The position numbers were made by a program, and so were the translations under genes. DNA of 57,822 nt, taken from Methanocalculus taiwanensis (GTDB lineage: Archaea > Halobacteriota > Methanomicrobia > Methanomicrobiales > Methanocorpusculaceae). The stretch lies in NCBI RefSeq assembly GCF_024372745.1, contig NZ_VOTZ01000017.1, positions 1 through 57,822 of the forward strand, written 5' to 3'. Below the pieces are notes generated by a model, which did not search any database, was not told where the DNA came from, and saw only the letters and a program-made list of their open reading frames with translations. Shown piece after piece: positions 45,377 to 55,048 of this stretch. Positions within the stretch are counted from its first letter, which is position 1. Every line of letters begins with the position of its first letter.

Positions 45377-46393
45377 GTGACTGCAAAGATTGCTCTGTAC
45401 ATCAAGGGTGCTGCCACACTGGTCTTCGTGGCAATTGCAATGTTTCTGCTCTTTGGCACCTTTGTTGAGTTTTTGGAGACATCTGCAATCCTCTTTGCAG
45501 CACTTGTCGTATATGTCCTCTATTGCGGGACAATACTCCCGGCAATAGACAGATGGGTAGCAGGGAGAGATGGTGGAGCAGCAGATAAAGCACCCCGGAC
45601 ACAATCAGATGCCTTTAACCGGCTGCCCCGCAGATTCCGGTATTCAAAGGTGATCGTCTTCATCTCTGTTCTGGTCATCTCGTTCTTCATCCTCCACCTG
45701 CTCGTGCTCATGATGCACGAATTTTCCCACAGCACACTCGCCTGGCTTCTCGGAGCAAAGGCTGATCCCCTGAATATCATCTATGGTGATCTGATCGGGA
45801 GCGGGTGGGATGAGAATGTTGATTATAGCGTCCTCTTCAATGCCGGACGAGGGTCTACCGCAGCGGCTATCGCATTTGCAGGCCCCTTCTCAAACATCGC
45901 CCTCTTCTTCATAACCGCGGGCCTGATGGCAACCGGATGGGTGAAAGAGCGCCGGTGGGCATACCACACCGTCTTCTGGACATCGGTGATCACCTTCATC
46001 ATGATCTTTGAGTATGTCCTCACCCGCTCCTTCATGACGCATGATGATTTCGGAAACATCAATCACGGCCTCGGCATCTCGCCCTGGCCGATCTTCATCA
46101 CCGGAACAATTCTCGGGCTTATCGGGTTATACTACCTCTATGCGTACAAACTACCGGAATATTTCGCCATCATGACCCCTGACGCCCGGACGCTCCAATA
46201 TATCTCCGGGGCAGTGATGTCATTCATCATCTTCCTCTTCTATATCGGCCTGCGGATCACCTCGTACCCGGAGATCCCCCAGTGGTGGTTTGGGACAGTC
46301 GGGATTGCAATGCTCTTCGGTGCCCCGTTTATCGCAAGCCCCGCAAGGACATGGATGCTGGCGAGGATGAGGGAATATTCTACGGGCAGATAG
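45377..46393 (+). CDS. M50-like membrane metalloprotease
   Basis: A 338-residue polytopic membrane protein with a GTG start. About seven hydrophobic segments are seen. Within a helix lies MMHEFSHSTLAWLLG, an HExxH zinc motif (H114, E115, H118). Downstream, AFAGPFSNIALFF resembles the second conserved segment of site-2-type proteases. The third metal ligand cannot be named with confidence. It might act in intramembrane proteolysis. GGGGTG precedes the start by 4 nt. Confidence 0.65.
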   Translation: MTAKIALYIKGAATLVFVAIAMFLLFGTFVEFLETSAILFAALVVYVLYCGTILPAIDRWVAGRDGGAADKAPRTQSDAFNRLPRRFRYSKVIVFISVLVISFFILHLLVLMMHEFSHSTLAWLLGAKADPLNIIYGDLIGSGWDENVDYSVLFNAGRGSTAAAIAFAGPFSNIALFFITAGLMATGWVKERRWAYHTVFWTSVITFIMIFEYVLTRSFMTHDDFGNINHGLGISPWPIFITGTILGLIGLYYLYAYKLPEYFAIMTPDARTLQYISGAVMSFIIFLFYIGLRITSYPEIPQWWFGTVGIAMLFGAPFIASPARTWMLARMREYSTGR

Positions 46394-46466
46394 GGGGGAT
46401 TCAAAACCCATCCATCCCTCCATTTCAGAGGAATTCTTATTATTCCCGGTTGCAGATCAGTGTATT

Positions 46467-46949
46467 ATGAAGAGAGTGTTTGCCGGATTCCTTGCTGGAG
46501 TCATCATCATAGCTCTGGCCAGTGTCGCCGGATGCACAGACGGGGAGAAGACCCAGACCCCGCCCGGAGTGATTACCGGACCAGATCCGATCCTCACGCA
46601 TGAGGTCACCTTCAATTATGCACCCGGACTCGTGCAGGCAGATCTCATCGTCAGGGGAACAACTGATCTCCCGGATGGCTCGCTCGTGATTATCGAGATG
46701 AAGGATAATTTTCTCCCTGCCACCATCCCGGATAAGCCGACGATCATGCCGGATGGCAGGGTGATCACCATAACCGAAACAGGAACAGTCACCACACGTG
46801 ACGTCAGGGTATCGGGTGGCAGGTATCAGGCGACGTTTACTATCATTGACATCCTGACAGGAGACCAGTTCTGCATCCGGGCTGGATATTATCCGGTGCA
46901 GGGAGGGGAGCCGCGTTTCCTTGATAACGAAGTCTGTGTGAGGAAATAG
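46467..46949 (+). CDS. Predicted lipoprotein
   Basis: A 160-residue protein. The signal is MKRVFAGFLAGVIIIALASVAGC with lipobox VAGC (Cys23). A small beta-rich domain follows, with the central segment LPDGSLVIIEMKDNFLP and two cysteines in the C-terminal third (DQFCIRAGY, NEVCVRK) that could form a disulphide. Probably anchored outside the cell membrane. It follows the M50-like gene by 73 nt on the same strand. Confidence 0.65.
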   Translation: MKRVFAGFLAGVIIIALASVAGCTDGEKTQTPPGVITGPDPILTHEVTFNYAPGLVQADLIVRGTTDLPDGSLVIIEMKDNFLPATIPDKPTIMPDGRVITITETGTVTTRDVRVSGGRYQATFTIIDILTGDQFCIRAGYYPVQGGEPRFLDNEVCVRK

Positions 46950-46972
46950 CATCCTGTTTGTTTCAAAACCAG

Positions 46973-47629
46973 TCACACCATTTCTTCAGCTTTCCCCGCA
47001 AGCCACCCGGCAAACACAATCTCCCAGATAATGATCGGATACGCAATCATCCGCTCCATCCCGCCATGCCCAAGCCCAAGCGTCAGATTGGCAATCTCAA
47101 GTACGAGTGCTGTAAGCGTGACTGCCCCAAGGAGAACGAAGAGGAGGGCAAACGGCATCCTTGCCTGTTGTGAAGAGACGATCGCCGCAATGCCTCCAAA
47201 GAGAAATGCTGTCAGTGCTGAGAGATAGTGGGGCAATCCAAGTGTTTCAGGAAAGAGCCCGACACAGATTGCCCCGATGCCTGCAAATGCCATACACACA
47301 GGAAGAAGCCGTCCAGGCCTCGACCGAAGAAGATATGCAGCTGCGAAACTGGCAGCACCAAAGATAACGATAGAGGTATTGAAGATAACAGCCGTCTCCC
47401 CGACTCCAAGATCGCTAATTGCATTTGTTGCAACACTATAGCCGGGATAGAGCGCCTCTGCTGCAACCAGCAGCAGGAGGAACTGGGAAGCGCCGATGAG
47501 GAGGAGGGAGGGGGCAAGGGCGGCCCCACGATCCAGGCTCATCTGTTTTCCATGATCCATATCCGCATTATTATGTATCGAGACCTGCTCTTGTGCCATA
47601 TCCATCACCAGCAGACTGATACTGTTCAT
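46973..47629 (-). CDS. DUF998 family membrane protein
   Basis: A protein of about 218 residues with six predicted membrane segments, including LLLIGASQFLLLLVAAEAL and FALLFVLLGAVTLTALVLEI. The loop YPGYSVATNAISDLGVG and the FPETLG motif identify DUF998. Function unknown. The frame is open to 47713, which would overlap the divergent cupin gene. I chose ATG 47629; 47605 and 47599 are alternatives. Confidence 0.7.
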   Translation of the reverse strand: MNSISLLVMDMAQEQVSIHNNADMDHGKQMSLDRGAALAPSLLLIGASQFLLLLVAAEALYPGYSVATNAISDLGVGETAVIFNTSIVIFGAASFAAAYLLRSRPGRLLPVCMAFAGIGAICVGLFPETLGLPHYLSALTAFLFGGIAAIVSSQQARMPFALLFVLLGAVTLTALVLEIANLTLGLGHGGMERMIAYPIIIWEIVFAGWLAGKAEEMV

Positions 47630-47707
47630 TGAATGATAATAACCATACCGCCATCGAAAGAACGATCTGCACAGGTTTTTCTCCATGAACGCTTCAAGAA
47701 TGTACAT

Positions 47708-48577
47708 ATGCAAAAACTCATCCTGATTCCATTCATCCTGCTCCTCTTTACTGCCGGATGCATAACTGCAACCCCCCCGGCGGCTGATGAGCCGGATATC
47801 CTGCTGATTACGCCTTCAGATCCCTTCCCAACCGTCAGCGGGCAGGGAACGTATGTTAACATCATCATTGCTGAGACGATAACTCCCCCGGTGAGCTACA
47901 ACCTTGGCTATGTCACCATCCCTCCCGGAAATGCCACGCCGCCCCACCGGCTCCTCGGCACATCCGAACTCGTCTATGTGATCGGCGGGGCTGCCCGGAT
48001 ACACTGTGATTCCAAAACGGTAGAGGCAGCAGCAGGTGAGCTCGTCCTTCTCCCGGAAGGTGTACTCCAGTCGATCGAAAGTATCGGGGAAGACGATCTC
48101 CGGTACCTCTCGGCAAATCAGCCACAATATACATATGAAATTGATATCCGGGATGATGGCCTCATCCCACTCAGCAACACAACAAATGCTGAGCCTATTG
48201 TAATCCCAGATCCTGCAGGCGGAATTGAATGGGATTTTGATACCGGGACGCTCATCTACACCCTGATTAATCCCGTACTGATGCCTGAAATGGATATTCC
48301 AATCGACTATAGTGCCGCATATGCACAGATCCTTCCGGGAGGATCAATCGTCGGGAACCGTCTTACCGGATCAACCGATCTGATCTACGTCGTGGAGGGC
48401 GAAATCACCATCCGTGCCGGTGACGGAGTGGATTACTCAATTCCAGCAGGATATGCTGCACTCTTCCCCCCAGGCAAGCCAAAGGAGATCTCAAATGCTG
48501 GTAATACAGATGCCGTCATCCTTAGCGTTGTCGATCCTGCATGGCGGCCTGAGATCTTTGAGATGACCGAAGAATGA
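47708..48577 (+). CDS. Double-cupin predicted lipoprotein
   Basis: About 289 residues. The signal MQKLILIPFILLLFTAGC has a lipobox Cys at 18. Two cupin_2 barrels follow: PPGNATPPHRLLGTSELVYV through LLPEG, and PGGSIVGNRLTGSTDLIYVVEGE through FPPGKPKEISNAG. The first barrel keeps a possible metal-binding His; the second has lost most histidines. It may bind a small ligand or metal at the cell surface. Frame also open upstream to 47633; the ATG at 47708 puts the signal at the N-terminus. Confidence 0.75.
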   Translation: MQKLILIPFILLLFTAGCITATPPAADEPDILLITPSDPFPTVSGQGTYVNIIIAETITPPVSYNLGYVTIPPGNATPPHRLLGTSELVYVIGGAARIHCDSKTVEAAAGELVLLPEGVLQSIESIGEDDLRYLSANQPQYTYEIDIRDDGLIPLSNTTNAEPIVIPDPAGGIEWDFDTGTLIYTLINPVLMPEMDIPIDYSAAYAQILPGGSIVGNRLTGSTDLIYVVEGEITIRAGDGVDYSIPAGYAALFPPGKPKEISNAGNTDAVILSVVDPAWRPEIFEMTEE

Positions 48578-48633
48578 AGAGAGAACTGTTCGCCTGAACA
48601 ATTCACCTTTTTTTCAGAAAGAATCCTGCATAG

Positions 48634-48921
48634 TCATCCGTTTAAGAACGGCATGAGATAATACCCGATCACAAGAATATGCAGCAGGAGGAAGATATAG
48701 ACAATCTTGAACTTAAGTTTCTGCGTCTTGTGCCGAAGCAGTTTCATCCCTGCGAGTGCGCCGAATGGTCCGACAAAAGCGTAAATCAGGAGCCTCTTCT
48801 CACTCGTCCTCCATGAGTTGTTCTTCGCCTTCAGCTTGTCATCTGCAAAAGTGAGGAATGAGAAGATGTTCAGTACCACATAGAGAACAAGATGAAGAAG
48901 GGTGGTATCGGGTATCGTCAT
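48634..48921 (-). CDS. DUF1294 family membrane protein
   Basis: A 95-residue protein with three hydrophobic segments and the DUF1294 core FLTFADDKLKAKNNSWRTSEKRLL, then GPFGALAGMKLLRHKTQK. Function unknown. ATG 48921 has GGCGG 7 nt upstream and matches the family start. A longer frame to 48999 would overlap the next gene. Confidence 0.78.
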   Translation of the reverse strand: MTIPDTTLLHLVLYVVLNIFSFLTFADDKLKAKNNSWRTSEKRLLIYAFVGPFGALAGMKLLRHKTQKLKFKIVYIFLLLHILVIGYYLMPFLNG

Positions 48922-48970
48922 GCAATTACCGCCAGGAACAGATATATCCGGGATACAGAAGAGACCATAC

Positions 48971-49939
48971 TTATCCCCTGCCAGGAATTCCTTTTCCAAT
49001 CCGAATCTTCTTCTCCGGACCGGTGAGAATCTTTGCTTTTATCAGCTCAGTTGCAATCAGCTTCACCATGATCGGAGAGAGACGGATTTCAAATGCCGGA
49101 TCGGCAGAATCGGAAGACGATCTGTACTTTGCCATACCAGCGCTGATCTCAGGTAATGAGAGGACGTTCTTTCTGCTGATCAGGTCAAGCAAAGAGAATA
49201 CAATCTGCCGCTTTGGAGTATAGTTCTCATAGAGGAGATCGAGAGATGCCTCATCCACTGACAGGGAATCAAGGAGATCAAACATTTTATTCTGATCATC
49301 CAGAAGATAGATCCCGGGCCCAGCAGTCACAACACATTCTGAATCGATCGAATAGTTTGCCGAGAAGGTTGCACCATGCGACTCGCCAGCATCCATAAAT
49401 GCATCCTCATATGATACAAGCGTATTCTGATAGAGGAGTTCGCCCGGATCGATCTTCTTCTGAAGGCGGTAACCCTCGGGTGACTCGACAACCACATCGT
49501 TGTCCTTCATCATGACCTCGATTGGGATCCAGACATCATTCATCTCAGGCAGATCACCGAGTGCCTCTGCATCCTTTTGTGGGAGTGTGAGAAGGGATAG
49601 GATCGCCTTCTGCACTGTCTCCAGAGTGTAGATAACATCACCAATCTCCTTTCCAGAAAAGAGCTCATCCAGTTTCGCCCGTGTTCTTGTAAGAAGATCT
49701 ACATGACGTTTAAAAATCGAAATCTCACCACCAGAGAATTTCTTGAGATCCTCAGATTTGGAATCTATCATCTCCGAATACCAGTCGATAAAACCCTGGA
49801 GGGAACAGGTGACGATATCCTCTGTTATCGCAACCCCCCTAAACGACTTCTTCACACTAATCTTATTCTCTTTGGCAAATGCACAGAATGCATCCGCGTC
49901 TTCCTCTGAATCAAAGATGAGCGTCTCCTCAAGGATCAT
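48971..49939 (-). CDS. Hypothetical protein
   Basis: A 322-residue soluble, acidic protein that I do not recognise. The N-terminus looks like a small alpha/beta domain (LIFDSEEDADAFCAFAKENKI). The middle is helical (residues 55-125) and the C-terminus may be a winged helix (RQIVFSLLDLISRKNVLSLPEIS). A regulator or adaptor role would fit, but nothing proves it. Confidence 0.55.
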   Translation of the reverse strand: MILEETLIFDSEEDADAFCAFAKENKISVKKSFRGVAITEDIVTCSLQGFIDWYSEMIDSKSEDLKKFSGGEISIFKRHVDLLTRTRAKLDELFSGKEIGDVIYTLETVQKAILSLLTLPQKDAEALGDLPEMNDVWIPIEVMMKDNDVVVESPEGYRLQKKIDPGELLYQNTLVSYEDAFMDAGESHGATFSANYSIDSECVVTAGPGIYLLDDQNKMFDLLDSLSVDEASLDLLYENYTPKRQIVFSLLDLISRKNVLSLPEISAGMAKYRSSSDSADPAFEIRLSPIMVKLIATELIKAKILTGPEKKIRIGKGIPGRG

Positions 49940-50084
49940 ACCAGTACTTTGGTACCAGGAGTTATGAATACTGCTTAATGAATATCAATTGGGAATGGAA
50001 GATCGAATGAGTGGTTTGAATTTTCTAAATTTTCTGAAAATTCAGAATATTTATATCCAATACCACCAAACGTCTCTATTGACG

Positions 50085-50396
50085 ATGACAGATCAATTAC
50101 TGAAAGAAACAAGAATCTCCGGTTACGAAAATCCCTGTGACTGCTCGGTTGAGGGGATCGTCACCATTGATGCCCGGGGCCAGATGGTGCTCCCAAAAGA
50201 GGTGAGGGAGCGGGCGGGGATTGCACCGGGCGATCGGTTCGCAGTAGTCTTCTCAGAAAGGGAGGGAGCGGTCTGCTGCATTACCCTGATTAAAAAAGAC
50301 CACCTTGACCGCTATATCTCCTCACTCGTTCACCCGGAACACCAGATGTGCAGAACTGAAGATCAAAAAGCAAATCGAAATGAACACTATGACTGA
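50085..50396 (+). CDS. AbrB/SpoVT-type DNA-binding protein
   Basis: About 103 residues with the swapped-hairpin motif VEGIVTIDARGQMVLPKEVRERAGIAPGDRFAVV (residues 20-55). A CDC pair precedes it and further Cys residues follow, so metal or arsenite sensing is conceivable. The start at MTDQLLKE is preferred; the upstream frame is AT-rich and atypical. Its 3' end overlaps the arsM start by 8 nt, so it may regulate or be translated with arsM. Confidence 0.75.
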   Translation: MTDQLLKETRISGYENPCDCSVEGIVTIDARGQMVLPKEVRERAGIAPGDRFAVVFSEREGAVCCITLIKKDHLDRYISSLVHPEHQMCRTEDQKANRNEHYD

Positions 50397-51222
50397 CAGA
50401 GAAAGCACCAGACGGCGTGTTCGTGAGCGATACGGCAAAGTAGCCCGTGAAGGAGGCTTTGGATGCGGATGCGGTCCCGGTTGCTGCGATGGCAGACAGG
50501 ATCCACAATCAGTATCTGCCTCATTTGGCTATTCTGACGAAGAACAGCAGGCGGTTCCGAAGGGGGCCAATCTCGGGCTTGGATGCGGGAACCCGGTGGC
50601 GCTTGCATCCCTGAAAGAAGGTGACACCGTGCTTGATCTGGGATCGGGTGCAGGTTTTGACTGCTTCCTTGCAAGCCAGAAAGTCGGTGCATCCGGCCAC
50701 GTCATCGGTGTTGATATGACGGTCGATATGCTTGAGAAAGCCCGCAGAAACGCTCAGGAGGGAGGGTATGCCAATGTGGAGTTCCGGCTTGGCGAGATTG
50801 AGCACCTGCCGGTTGCAGATGCGTCAGTTGATGTCGTCATCTCCAACTGCGTCATCAACCTCTCAGTCAACAAGCCACAGGTCTTTTCAGAGATATTCAG
50901 GGTGCTCCGCCCGGGCGGCCGTCTCCTCGTCTCGGATATCGTCCTCACCGCCCCGCTCCCGGACGCCATCAAAAATTCATCACTCCTCTATACGAGCTGT
51001 GTTTCCGGAGCTCTCCTGAAGGAAGAATATCAAAAATGTATTCATGATGCGGGATTCTCGCGGATCACGATTTATGGCGAATCCGTATTTCCCCTGAATC
51101 ATATCATCAGCGAACCGGAACTGATCAGGACTATTGGATCTGTTCCTCTTGATGAGGCCGAGCGAAAGAGACTCTCAGATAGCATCGTTTCGATAAAAAT
51201 CGGCGCAGAAAAGAAGATGTAG
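50389..51222 (+). CDS. arsM: Arsenite methyltransferase
   Basis: A 277-residue SAM enzyme converting arsenite to methylated arsenicals. The N-terminal RERYGKVARE is followed by the Cys cluster GCGCGPGCC. Motif I is VLDLGSGAGFDCFLASQKVG. Two further conserved cysteines are in ISNCVINLS and YTSCVSGAL, matching the As-binding Cys of ArsM. ATG 50389 preferred; 50380 is possible. Convergent with the DUF2207 gene. Confidence 0.88.
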   Translation: MTDRESTRRRVRERYGKVAREGGFGCGCGPGCCDGRQDPQSVSASFGYSDEEQQAVPKGANLGLGCGNPVALASLKEGDTVLDLGSGAGFDCFLASQKVGASGHVIGVDMTVDMLEKARRNAQEGGYANVEFRLGEIEHLPVADASVDVVISNCVINLSVNKPQVFSEIFRVLRPGGRLLVSDIVLTAPLPDAIKNSSLLYTSCVSGALLKEEYQKCIHDAGFSRITIYGESVFPLNHIISEPELIRTIGSVPLDEAERKRLSDSIVSIKIGAEKKM

Positions 51223-51252
51223 AGAGGGTGATAATCGGAGTAAGGGAGGAGC

Positions 51253-53073
51253 TTATCTCCCTCCTGCCCCTCCGCCGCCAAATCCGCCGCCTGCGCCAAA
51301 TCCTCCACCGCCAGCGCCAGCCTGTGATGGCGGGGAGAATGTGCTGATCGAATGGAACCCCATGAACCAGAAATAGGTCGGGACATAGTAGCCGGACTGC
51401 GAGATATCCACCTTCAGCTCCTTCATCGCCTTCTGGACATTATCGCCAACACCAAGCGCTGTACCGTAAATGAGCCAGATCCCCCACATATTCAGATCAT
51501 CGGGGCTGTACTTCCGGATCATGCTCATATCTGAGAGGAATCGCCTGAATGCACCCCATTCGAGCTTCCTCTTATAGTAATCATCCTTCCAGTGTCCAAA
51601 AAGCGTCGAAGGCATGGCAACTGCAATTCCCGCCTGCACCGCCATAATGAAGCCCAGAACAAGAGCAGCAAGCAGCATCCCTTCGGTATCGGTTGCAAAG
51701 AGGAATGCTAAAATCACAATGAGGATATAGCCGACTGCGCCAAGGAGAAGAAGCGCCGGTGTCCCCCTCCCATCAACAGCATAGGTTCCGGAGATCCGCT
51801 CATCGGTCATCGTCATCAGGCTGTTTAAATTCTCCTTGAGCCGGATGGCAATCTGCTCGTCAGCCGTTGACTTCTTTGCCCTCTCTGCAACAGCTTCGAA
51901 ATATCCGGTATCAAGAACGCCTGATTCATCTGAATTCAGGGTGACGAAATTCATTACCCTCTGTTCATATGGATCATCCCCTTCCTCTTCAAGAAGCCGG
52001 ATTCTGACCCCTTTCTGGTCGGGGTTCTCTTTTATCTCGATCTTCTTTTTTCTGTGGAGATCGAGGAGGGTCGCATAGAACCCATTCTCATCTGAAGAGA
52101 AGGCATCCTTATTGAAGACCAGATTCACCTGCCAGGGCGGCATCGTCTCATCTGGAACAGTACTGAGGTACTCTGGAACAGTGAATTGTTTCTCTCTTCC
52201 ATAGAGTATGTAGAGGAGAAGGAGCAGAAAAGGTGTCAGAATAACAAGTATCTTTCCAACTACAAGAAGAATCCCTGCAATAAAGAAGCCAAGGAGATAG
52301 GAGTCGTTTGCTGAGTGTGTCTTCTCACGGACTCCTTCTACATAGGTTTTTACCCCCATAACAGAATCCGCCGCATCCGGACTCATCAGGAACTCAACCT
52401 CAATCCGCTCATTGGAAGGCGAACTGCCGGTAAGCACAACCATCCCCTCACTTCGGGTTATATCGTACGTTGGGGGATGAGTAAAGACATCTGTTATTTT
52501 GTTGGAGATGAGCGTAATGGTGACATGCTTATAGGGAATATGCTCATCTGCAAACATCAGGTTAATATGGACCGCATCGCTGTCGTACTCAACCGGAGGA
52601 ACCATCTGGTAGGTATATTCAACGGCATACTCGCCGGGTACGAAGTAGTCCGGATAGACGATTCCAACCTCATTTGGGTATGCGAGATCAGAGACGAGTG
52701 ATCGGGCACGGGCATTATCCCCTTCAAAGAGATGGATTCTGCTTGTTCCCTCTTTCAGGTATAGAACAGCTCCATCCGGTGCCGAACCCTCGATAAAACG
52801 GACGTGAGGGTACCCGGACTCCGCCTCTCCATAGATAAGGGCGGCGTTCCAGTTGCGGTACAACATCCGGTACTCCTGGGAAGAACGGACAGAATAGACG
52901 TACCGCTCGGTGAGCGCCCCATTCTCCTGCCAGGTCACTTCATATGACTCAACGATCAGATCTCCGCTATAATCGAGTGCACCAGCTGGATTAAGCCCCA
53001 TCAGCCCGATGACAGAGAGGCCAAGCAGCAGGGTTCCTGCAACCAGGAGTGCAATCAGTTTCTTCTCTTCCAT
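51253..53073 (-). CDS. DUF2207 family membrane protein
   Basis: A 606-residue protein. An N-terminal signal or anchor precedes an extracellular beta domain (about residues 35-235), then membrane segments near 250 and 435-490, and a cytoplasmic part. A Gly-rich tail (GAGGGGFGAGGGFGGGG) closes it, as is typical of the family. Often encoded beside LemA, as here (9 nt apart). Function unknown, possibly envelope-related. Confidence 0.85.
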   Translation of the reverse strand: MEEKKLIALLVAGTLLLGLSVIGLMGLNPAGALDYSGDLIVESYEVTWQENGALTERYVYSVRSSQEYRMLYRNWNAALIYGEAESGYPHVRFIEGSAPDGAVLYLKEGTSRIHLFEGDNARARSLVSDLAYPNEVGIVYPDYFVPGEYAVEYTYQMVPPVEYDSDAVHINLMFADEHIPYKHVTITLISNKITDVFTHPPTYDITRSEGMVVLTGSSPSNERIEVEFLMSPDAADSVMGVKTYVEGVREKTHSANDSYLLGFFIAGILLVVGKILVILTPFLLLLLYILYGREKQFTVPEYLSTVPDETMPPWQVNLVFNKDAFSSDENGFYATLLDLHRKKKIEIKENPDQKGVRIRLLEEEGDDPYEQRVMNFVTLNSDESGVLDTGYFEAVAERAKKSTADEQIAIRLKENLNSLMTMTDERISGTYAVDGRGTPALLLLGAVGYILIVILAFLFATDTEGMLLAALVLGFIMAVQAGIAVAMPSTLFGHWKDDYYKRKLEWGAFRRFLSDMSMIRKYSPDDLNMWGIWLIYGTALGVGDNVQKAMKELKVDISQSGYYVPTYFWFMGFHSISTFSPPSQAGAGGGGFGAGGGFGGGGAGGR

Positions 53074-53082
53074 GAAGAGACC

Positions 53083-53643
53083 TCAGAACTCGATCTTCGG
53101 GGCCTTTTCCAGGTTCTCATCCTGGAATTCGAGGTATTCGAGTTTGACCATCCCGATCATGTTCCCGACGATATTTGAGGGGATTGTCTGGAGCATGGTA
53201 TTGAACTGCTGTGAGATGTTATTGAAGGTGTACCGGTGGCGGGCGATCTCATCCTCCAGTCCTTTGATAGAGCCCATCAGGTCTTTTACCGTCTGTGAAG
53301 TCTTCAGATCCGGGTAGTTCTCCATCACCGCAAAGAGGCGGCCAAGCACACTCCGTGACTCGGCTTCGATGGCATTGAGGTCACCTGGTCCTGCGGAGCC
53401 GACACTTGCACGCATCTTCGTGACGGATTCCAGAGTGCTCTTCTCAAACTCTGCATAGCTCTTTACAGATCCAAGGAGCTGATCGATCATGTCAAGCCGT
53501 TTCTTCATGGCAACCTTGATCTGGCCCAGTGTCGCCTCGGATGCGTTCTTCAGGCGGTAATAGCTGTTATAGATACTGATAAACCAGAATACAATCCCAA
53601 TGGCGAGAAGTACAAGTATCCCGCCGATGATGAGTTCAAACAT
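53083..53643 (-). CDS. lemA: LemA family protein
   Basis: A 186-residue protein: one N-terminal membrane helix (ILVLLAIGIVFWFISIYN), then a long helical body. Signatures are RLKNASEATLGQIKVAMKKR, ENYPDLKTSQ and a C-terminal LEFQDENLEKAPKIEF. The function is not established. It heads the two-gene unit with DUF2207. Confidence 0.9.
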   Translation of the reverse strand: MFELIIGGILVLLAIGIVFWFISIYNSYYRLKNASEATLGQIKVAMKKRLDMIDQLLGSVKSYAEFEKSTLESVTKMRASVGSAGPGDLNAIEAESRSVLGRLFAVMENYPDLKTSQTVKDLMGSIKGLEDEIARHRYTFNNISQQFNTMLQTIPSNIVGNMIGMVKLEYLEFQDENLEKAPKIEF

Positions 53644-53829
53644 CTTCTTTCACCTGTACAGGAATTGATCTGATAGAATATATACCCTGATGCAGGCTGC
53701 CTGGATGGATCGTTGGAGTCAAAATCAACCCCTCAGTCAAGCGAATTGTGAAATCAACCCTCCATTCTGTTTGAAAATCCATGATGTGAACCTGCCTGTT
53801 TTATTATCCAAAAAAACAGAAAACCCTGT

Positions 53830-54102
53830 ATGAACGAAATACCACAGGGACCATTCTGCCAGAGCTGCGGCATGCCGATGAGCGAGCCGGAACACTTTGG
53901 AACAGAAAAGGACGGCTCAAAGTCAGAAGAGTATTGCAGTTACTGCTACCAGAACGGGGCATTTATTGATGAATCAATTACCCTTGAAGAGATGATTGAA
54001 TTTTCTGCGCAGAAGATCGATGAGATCGGCATTATGCCTTATGCAGAAGCAAGAAAGATGACCGGGCAGTTCCTTCCCGAACTCAAACGGTGGAGGAAGT
54101 AA
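53830..54102 (+). CDS. Small zinc-ribbon protein
   Basis: A 90-residue protein with four candidate zinc ligands (CQSCGMPM, then YCSYCYQNG) and a C-terminal helix pair ending PELKRWRK. It matches the putative zinc-ribbon domain found alone or fused to regulators. Role unknown. No other gene is seen in 53644-53829. Confidence 0.75.
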   Translation: MNEIPQGPFCQSCGMPMSEPEHFGTEKDGSKSEEYCSYCYQNGAFIDESITLEEMIEFSAQKIDEIGIMPYAEARKMTGQFLPELKRWRK

Positions 54103-54155
54103 AGGATCATTCTTTGAATAAAACCATAAATTGAGCAAAAAGATTGGATCAATGC

Positions 54156-55034
54156 TCATTTATGCTTTTTTGAATGATATTCAGGTATTGGCTCATGGAG
54201 CTTTGCATGTGCAGGATCATATGCCGCAGGGGGTTCGATCCCAAGATATTCCCTGTAGATACGCTCTTTATATTCAACCCCAATCTCATTCACTGCTGAT
54301 ATAAATGCATTATATGTTCCAGCACCACCGATAGTATCCCAGAATTCATCGCCGATTAAAACGACATCATCATGCTTCATATCAAACCATCGGGCAGGAA
54401 AACTCCAGGAGTACTTTTCACGTGATCCATATGGATTATAGGGCAATGCAAAATAGGCACCATCCACCACGTTTGGCTCCATACAATGAAGTTTAAGGAT
54501 TTTTTCCTTGCTCACTTTCGTCTGGTCACTATTGGGCAGAGGTGCCTTTATTTCAAAAGCATATCTTTTATTTGTCAGCTGATCTTCGACATAGAGATCA
54601 CAGATCACTGGCACAGGGATTAATTCGCCTTTCCCTTGCCTGATATAAGAAAGCTCTCTCTCCCAATTTGGAGTTGTTTTCCCTTTATTTTTCTTCGAAT
54701 GCTCTAATGTGTTAAGAACTTCTGAAATACGATGAAGCTGACCCTCTGGAATTAAGCCATCAATACGGTAACCCATCTCAGCATACCCAAGACCATGTGT
54801 TGCCGCAACTACAGCCAGTTTCTCCCAGACTTTGCCAAAAGGAGTTACAAATCGCCGCTCAAAATGCGATCCTTTGAATATTTCATCTGGAACAAGCGCT
54901 GCGTAGAGGGGCTTTGTGGATAGATGCACATCTTTGAGAAAAGGATCCTTGTACAGCACTTTATCCATGATACTATCCATTAATTCCTGAATAACACCCT
55001 GGATAGCATCTTTCATCTCCTGTGATTCAGCCAT
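54156..55034 (-). CDS. TdeIII/MjaII-like type II restriction endonuclease
   Basis: A 292-residue nuclease. It resembles the TdeIII family, whose known members recognise GGNCC. Family-like stretches are KPLYAALVPDEIFKGSHFERRFVT, EIKAPLPNSDQTKVSKEK and YNPYGSREKYSWSFPARWF. The PD-(D/E)xK site is probably D146 (VICDLYVED), E161 and K163 (FEIKAP). It follows the cognate methyltransferase gene by 14 nt on the same strand. The specificity stated is from family knowledge. Confidence 0.8.
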   Translation of the reverse strand: MAESQEMKDAIQGVIQELMDSIMDKVLYKDPFLKDVHLSTKPLYAALVPDEIFKGSHFERRFVTPFGKVWEKLAVVAATHGLGYAEMGYRIDGLIPEGQLHRISEVLNTLEHSKKNKGKTTPNWERELSYIRQGKGELIPVPVICDLYVEDQLTNKRYAFEIKAPLPNSDQTKVSKEKILKLHCMEPNVVDGAYFALPYNPYGSREKYSWSFPARWFDMKHDDVVLIGDEFWDTIGGAGTYNAFISAVNEIGVEYKERIYREYLGIEPPAAYDPAHAKLHEPIPEYHSKKHK

Positions 55035-55048
55035 TCCATTCTCCCCGG

